This document shows positions 28,723 through 31,388 of a stretch of DNA of 31,388 nt, one piece after another. Within the stretch, counting starts at the first letter, position 1. Every line of letters starts with the position of its first letter. The translations under genes were made by a program, and so were the position numbers. Below the pieces are notes generated by a model. That model was not told the DNA's origin. It worked only from the letters and a program-made list of their open reading frames with translations, and did no database searches. The stretch comes from a virus: positions 1 to 31,388 of the IMG/VR virus record IMGVR_UViG_3300037847_002635; one strand, 5' to 3'.

Positions 28723-29889
28723 ATGTTTAAAAAAACACAAGCACTATATAAATTACTGGAGTTAAAGAACAGGGTAAGGATTGTATGTGGGGGTACTTCA
28801 GCAGGTAAAACAATTTGCATATTACTTATATTAATACAAGATTCAATAAAAAATAAAGGTAGGGAAGTATCAGTAGTAGCTTCTACTGTACCTGCACTTC
28901 GCAGGGGTGTACTAAAAGATTTTCTAAAGATTATGAAAACTACAAATAGATACAAAGAAGAAAGTTTTAATAAAACCACACTTAAATACACTTTTAGTAA
29001 TGGCAGCTATATAGAATTTTTTAGTATAGATCAACCTGATAAGATAAGAGGTAGTAGAAGAACAGATTTATTTATAAACGAATGTAACACTATACCAAAT
29101 GGTTTTGAAAGCTACCAACAATTAGCCATAAGAACTTCAGGTAAGATATGGTTAGATTACAACCCCACCAGTTTGTTTTGGGTAGACAAAGAATTAAAAG
29201 GGCAAGTAGATACAGATTTTGTAAGATTAACATACAAAGACAACAACACACTACCTGAAGGTATAATAAAGGAATTAGAAAAGGCAAGAGATAAAGCCAA
29301 GACAAGTAGCTACTGGGAAAACTGGACAAGGGTTTATTTAGATGGGCTTACAGGGGCTTTACAAGGTGTTTGCATACCTGATTGGCAAGAGATAGACAAA
29401 CTGCCCACAGAAGCTAAATTATTAGGTTATGGTATGGACTTCGGTTATGTTGATCCTACTACAATAATTGCACTATACAAATGGAACAATGCTTATATAT
29501 TTGATGAAGTATTATACAAAAGTAATATGGTGTTAAGAGATGTAAGTTTGTTTCTTACACAAAACAATATAAAAGAAAACATAATAGCAGACCATGCAGA
29601 ACCTAAAAGTATAGCTACCTTGTCAATGGATGGTCACAAGATATACCCCTGCACTAAAGGTAGGGATAGTGTTACCTATGGTATAAACATGATAAACCAA
29701 AATGAAATATATGTAACAAGTAATAGTAAGAATTTAAAAAGAGAACTACAAGGTTATGTGTGGGCAAGGGATAAAGAAGGTAACACAATAGAAAAACCAA
29801 CTGGGGTTCATCCAGATTGCATTGATGCATGCAGGTATATTTTAACAGACCATTTAAGTACCCCAAAAGGGGAATATTATATTTATTAA
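28723..29889 (+). CDS. Terminase large subunit
   Basis: A 388-residue protein with an ATPase domain (Walker A VCGGTSAGKTI, Lys29; Walker B RTDLFINECNT near 111-121) and an RNase H-like nuclease domain starting with GYGMDFGYVDPT (Asp239), continuing with YIFDEVLYKS, NIIADHAEPKS and the C-terminal HPDCIDACRYIL. It packages DNA into the prohead through the portal. The length and pattern match the PBSX/XtmB-type terminases. It lies directly after the small subunit, with no gap. Confidence 0.9.
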   Translation: MFKKTQALYKLLELKNRVRIVCGGTSAGKTICILLILIQDSIKNKGREVSVVASTVPALRRGVLKDFLKIMKTTNRYKEESFNKTTLKYTFSNGSYIEFFSIDQPDKIRGSRRTDLFINECNTIPNGFESYQQLAIRTSGKIWLDYNPTSLFWVDKELKGQVDTDFVRLTYKDNNTLPEGIIKELEKARDKAKTSSYWENWTRVYLDGLTGALQGVCIPDWQEIDKLPTEAKLLGYGMDFGYVDPTTIIALYKWNNAYIFDEVLYKSNMVLRDVSLFLTQNNIKENIIADHAEPKSIATLSMDGHKIYPCTKGRDSVTYGINMINQNEIYVTSNSKNLKRELQGYVWARDKEGNTIEKPTGVHPDCIDACRYILTDHLSTPKGEYYIY

Positions 29890-29905
29890 AAAAAATTAGT
29901 TAATA

Positions 29906-29937
29906 TTTGGTTGATAAGTAAAAAGGTTGTATATTTA
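29906..29937 (+). promoter_or_regulatory. Host-type (Bacteroidetes) promoter after the terminase operon
   Basis: TTTG (29906-29909), 20 nt, TATATTTA (29930-29937), close to TTTG-N19-TAnnTTTG. The A-rich leader ends at ATG 29957. Confidence 0.7.
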
Positions 29938-29956
29938 TATTATAAAACAATTAAAA

Positions 29957-30166
29957 ATGAGAAATTTAGAACAAATAGTATTTAACAAAATAAAAAATAT
30001 TACAACAAACGAAGGTGCTTTTGCTGATAAGAAAATAAAACCTTATGCTAATTATACTTTAGATTCAATTAAAAAATATACAACTTTTTATGATGTTATA
30101 GATGTAATTAAAAAAGGTTATGATATTGATTTGGCAATTAACACTTACCTTAAAAAAGGATTTTAA
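29957..30166 (+). CDS. Hypothetical 69-aa early-type protein
   Basis: ATG 29957 (MRNLEQIVFNKIKNITTNEG) is chosen because it follows a promoter and an A-rich leader; an upstream TTG at 29927 lies inside the promoter itself. The protein is basic and helical, with no recognised family. It is closed by the terminator at 30173, so it is a monocistronic gene. Confidence 0.55.
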   Translation: MRNLEQIVFNKIKNITTNEGAFADKKIKPYANYTLDSIKKYTTFYDVIDVIKKGYDIDLAINTYLKKGF

Positions 30167-30172
30167 TTTACA

Positions 30173-30194
30173 GGGGTAGCAATACCCCTTTTTT
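30173..30194 (+). terminator. Rho-independent terminator after the 69-aa gene
   Basis: GGGGTA (30173-30178), loop GCAA, TACCCC (30183-30188), then six T. The loop region resembles that of the hairpins at 12037 and 12520. Confidence 0.85.
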
Positions 30195-30215
30195 ATTAAC
30201 TTTAAAAAAACAATT

Positions 30216-30347
30216 ATGGAAAAACTAAATTTAACTGAAAAAAAATTACTTGATAATATATTGCAATATGCAGTAAATAGTGATGACTATGAAAGTTATG
30301 CACCAGTAATACAAAATATATATACAAAATTAAATTTAAACAAATAA
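30216..30347 (+). CDS. Hypothetical 43-aa protein
   Basis: ATG 30216 stands after AACAATT, the same leader as at 25228 and 30355. The 43-residue product (MEKLNLTEKKLLDNILQYAV) is helical and acidic. No promoter is obvious, so it may depend on readthrough. No family is recognised. Confidence 0.5.
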   Translation: MEKLNLTEKKLLDNILQYAVNSDDYESYAPVIQNIYTKLNLNK

Positions 30348-30354
30348 AACAATT

Positions 30355-30657
30355 ATGGATAAAATTATACAATATTCAGAAAATTTAAATTTTACTTCTG
30401 CTTCAGGTAAAACCTTTAGTAAAACAATTATTAGATTAAATAAGAAAATAAATCAATTAAGACAATCTATACACAATAGAGAACAAGATATAATAAATAG
30501 AGAAAAGGAAATAAAAAAGAAAGATGAAGAAATTAAAAAATTAAAACAAAATATAAATAAAAGAATAGCTGAAAATAATGCTATGGATGAACAATTAAAA
30601 AATTTAGAAACACAGATTATAAACACAAATTTTGAAACATGGAAGAATATAGATTAA
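30355..30657 (+). CDS. Coiled-coil protein (100 aa)
   Basis: A 100-residue protein, almost entirely a Lys/Glu/Asn-rich coiled coil (about 25-90). ATG follows AACAATT. Its end overlaps the start of the next membrane protein (30639) by 19 nt. The role is unknown. Confidence 0.55.
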   Translation: MDKIIQYSENLNFTSASGKTFSKTIIRLNKKINQLRQSIHNREQDIINREKEIKKKDEEIKKLKQNINKRIAENNAMDEQLKNLETQIINTNFETWKNID

Positions 30658-30800
30658 TTAAAATGGTAGTAAATGATAAAGAAAACAGAAAAACATTATA
30701 CAAGGTATTAGGTTATGCCTTTATATCTTTTGTAAGTTTTTTTAGTTTCTTGTATGGTACAATGTATTTTATTGTATGGATGGTAAGCATGAAACAATGA
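30639..30800 (+). CDS. Single-TM membrane protein (53 aa)
   Basis: ATG 30639 gives 53 residues with a long hydrophobic stretch at about 25-50 (GYAFISFVSFFSFLYGTMYF). It overlaps the coiled-coil gene by 19 nt and the next gene by 4 nt. Neighbouring genes are early-type, so a host-membrane function such as superinfection exclusion is conceivable but unproven. Confidence 0.5.
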   Translation: MEEYRLIKMVVNDKENRKTLYKVLGYAFISFVSFFSFLYGTMYFIVWMVSMKQ

Positions 30801-30994
30801 GTGCATGTTGGGGTGCTGATTGCTATGTATATTACAAACCAGTAGAACAAGGAAAGAACAAAATGGTAAAACTGGAAATGAATTTACAAGGTAATGTAGT
30901 AACAGGCAAAGAACTATATAAACAAAACAGTAAAGAGATAATAAAAAAAATTGAAGAACTATATGAATATATTTATAAAAATTATGTAACTTAA
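30797..30994 (+). CDS. Hypothetical 65-aa protein
   Basis: ATG 30797 overlaps the preceding stop (ATGA), the genome's usual coupling, and gives 65 residues starting MSACWGADCYVYYKPVEQGK. An in-frame ATG at 30776 would add seven residues. The product has two cysteines near the start and a basic/acidic helix at the end. No family is recognised. Confidence 0.5.
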   Translation: MSACWGADCYVYYKPVEQGKNKMVKLEMNLQGNVVTGKELYKQNSKEIIKKIEELYEYIYKNYVT

Positions 30995-31031
30995 AGTAAT
31001 TTCATTTGATTTTAATTTGGTTAATATGAAG

Positions 31032-31056
31032 GCAGGTAGAAATACCTGCTTTTTTT
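31032..31056 (+). terminator. Rho-independent terminator before the tail operon
   Basis: GCAGGTA (31032-31038), GAAA tetraloop, TACCTGC (31043-31049), then seven T. Seven perfect pairs. It separates the early-type genes from the late tail operon. Confidence 0.9.
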
Positions 31057-31062
31057 GTGTTA

Positions 31063-31093
31063 TACACTTTGGCTATAATTTTATTGTATAAGT
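31063..31093 (+). promoter_or_regulatory. Late promoter-like element, degenerate upstream box, before the tail operon
   Basis: TTATTG begins at 31081 and ATG at 31094, with TATAAGT between them, matching the other copies. The upstream box at 31063 reads TACACT instead of AACAAA. It lies just after the terminator at 31032, where a promoter is needed for the tail operon. Confidence 0.55.
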
Positions 31094-31388
31094 ATGAAAT
31101 TAGATATAATAGTACCTACTGATTTATCAGAAATAACTTTACAGCAGTATCAAAAGTTTGTAAAGATAGATACAGAAGAAAATAAAGATAGCAGTTTTCT
31201 AATGCACAAAACTGTAGAAATATTTTGTAACCTTGATCTTAAAAACATTGTAAAGATTAAAATGGTAGATGTTAAAAAAATACTTGCACATTTAAATGAA
31301 GTATTTGAAAAGAAAAATGACCTTATACCTACTTTTAATTTAGATGGTAAAGAATATGGTTTTATACCTGCATTAGATGAAATGACTT
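31094..31388 (+). CDS. Tail assembly chaperone, 5' part running off the window end
   Basis: ATG 31094 opens a frame (MKLDIIVPTDLSEITLQQYQ) that stays open to the window end and is the same frame as the ATG at 31262, which corresponds to position 2. It therefore supplies the missing first 56 residues of the chaperone at 2-493. The start follows a late promoter-like element and a terminator, so it opens the long tail operon. Confidence 0.7.
   Translation, partial: MKLDIIVPTDLSEITLQQYQKFVKIDTEENKDSSFLMHKTVEIFCNLDLKNIVKIKMVDVKKILAHLNEVFEKKNDLIPTFNLDGKEYGFIPALDEMT
31261..31388. repeat. Right copy of the near-identical end repeat
   Basis: Same sequence as 1-128 with differences at 31338, 31343, 31354 and 31370. 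In this copy the protein reads Asn, Asp and Ala where the left copy has Ser, His and Ser; the fourth change is silent. Confidence 0.9.

Noticed and set aside
30769-30774. TTATTG followed by TATGGATG as a further late element before the 65-aa gene
   Set aside because: It lies inside the 53-aa membrane protein frame, has no AACAAA box 18 nt upstream and its ATGs are at different distances.
1-31388. Lysogeny module, tRNA genes, CRISPR array or insertion sequence
   Set aside because: No integrase, repressor, tRNA cloverleaf, regularly spaced repeat array or transposase was found on either strand by reading; a tRNAscan or HMM search would be more sensitive.

Overview
The window is an essentially complete genome of about 31.26 kb from a small tailed bacteriophage. 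All genes lie on the + strand and are tightly packed. The last 128 bases (31261-31388) repeat the first 128 with four mismatches, and one open frame runs through the junction (31094 to the end, continued at 2-493). The molecule is therefore circular or circularly permuted. The host is most likely a member of Bacteroidetes, probably Flavobacteriia. The reasons are the protein families I recognise by motif, low GC, no visible Shine-Dalgarno sequences, A-rich leaders such as AACAATT before ATG, and promoters of the Bacteroidetes type (TTTG, 19-20 nt, TAnnTTTR). No integrase or repressor is visible, so a lytic life style is the simplest reading. A tape measure gene without a sheath or baseplate set suggests a siphovirus.

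Layout. 31094-493/579: tail assembly chaperone with a candidate -1 frameshift. 576-8251: head-tail joining, tail and tape measure genes. 8281-12011: prohead protease fusion, Cys-rich microprotein, scaffold, major capsid protein, tail tube. 12012-13354: three small genes, each closed by its own terminator (moron-like island). 13390-16525: small head protein, portal fusion, connector. 16538-19985: fibre genes ending in a triple LamG-like lectin adhesin. 19982-21407: lysis genes and a small basic protein. 21462-28097: NinG-like nuclease, DUF3127 SSB-like protein, RecA-fold helicase, sigma-like protein, PD-(D/E)XK exonuclease, dNTP pyrophosphohydrolase-like protein, DnaA-domain-IV protein, HNH endonuclease, C5 cytosine methyltransferase. 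28148-29889: a conserved small gene and both terminase subunits. 29957-30994: small early-type genes.

Main discoveries. (1) A two-part element, AACAAA - 12 nt - TTATTG - 7 nt - ATG, stands with identical 31-nt spacing in front of four structural operons (8281, 9820, 13390, 16304). The downstream half plus a weak upstream half precedes a fifth (31094). A sixth full copy, not at an ATG, lies upstream of the terminase cluster (28096). It looks like a phage-specific late promoter that would give leaderless or near-leaderless mRNA, and the sigma-like gene at 23765 is its natural candidate partner. (2) CpG is extremely scarce almost everywhere (3 in 1.6 kb of one gene). The exceptions are the LamG adhesin, the first 75 codons of the capsid gene and a small cluster of TTCGCA repeats. 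The phage also carries a C5 cytosine methyltransferase. (3) A -1 frameshift links the two tail chaperone frames.

The replication set lacks a DNA polymerase, so the phage must borrow the host replisome. All product assignments rest on motif recognition by eye; no database search was run.
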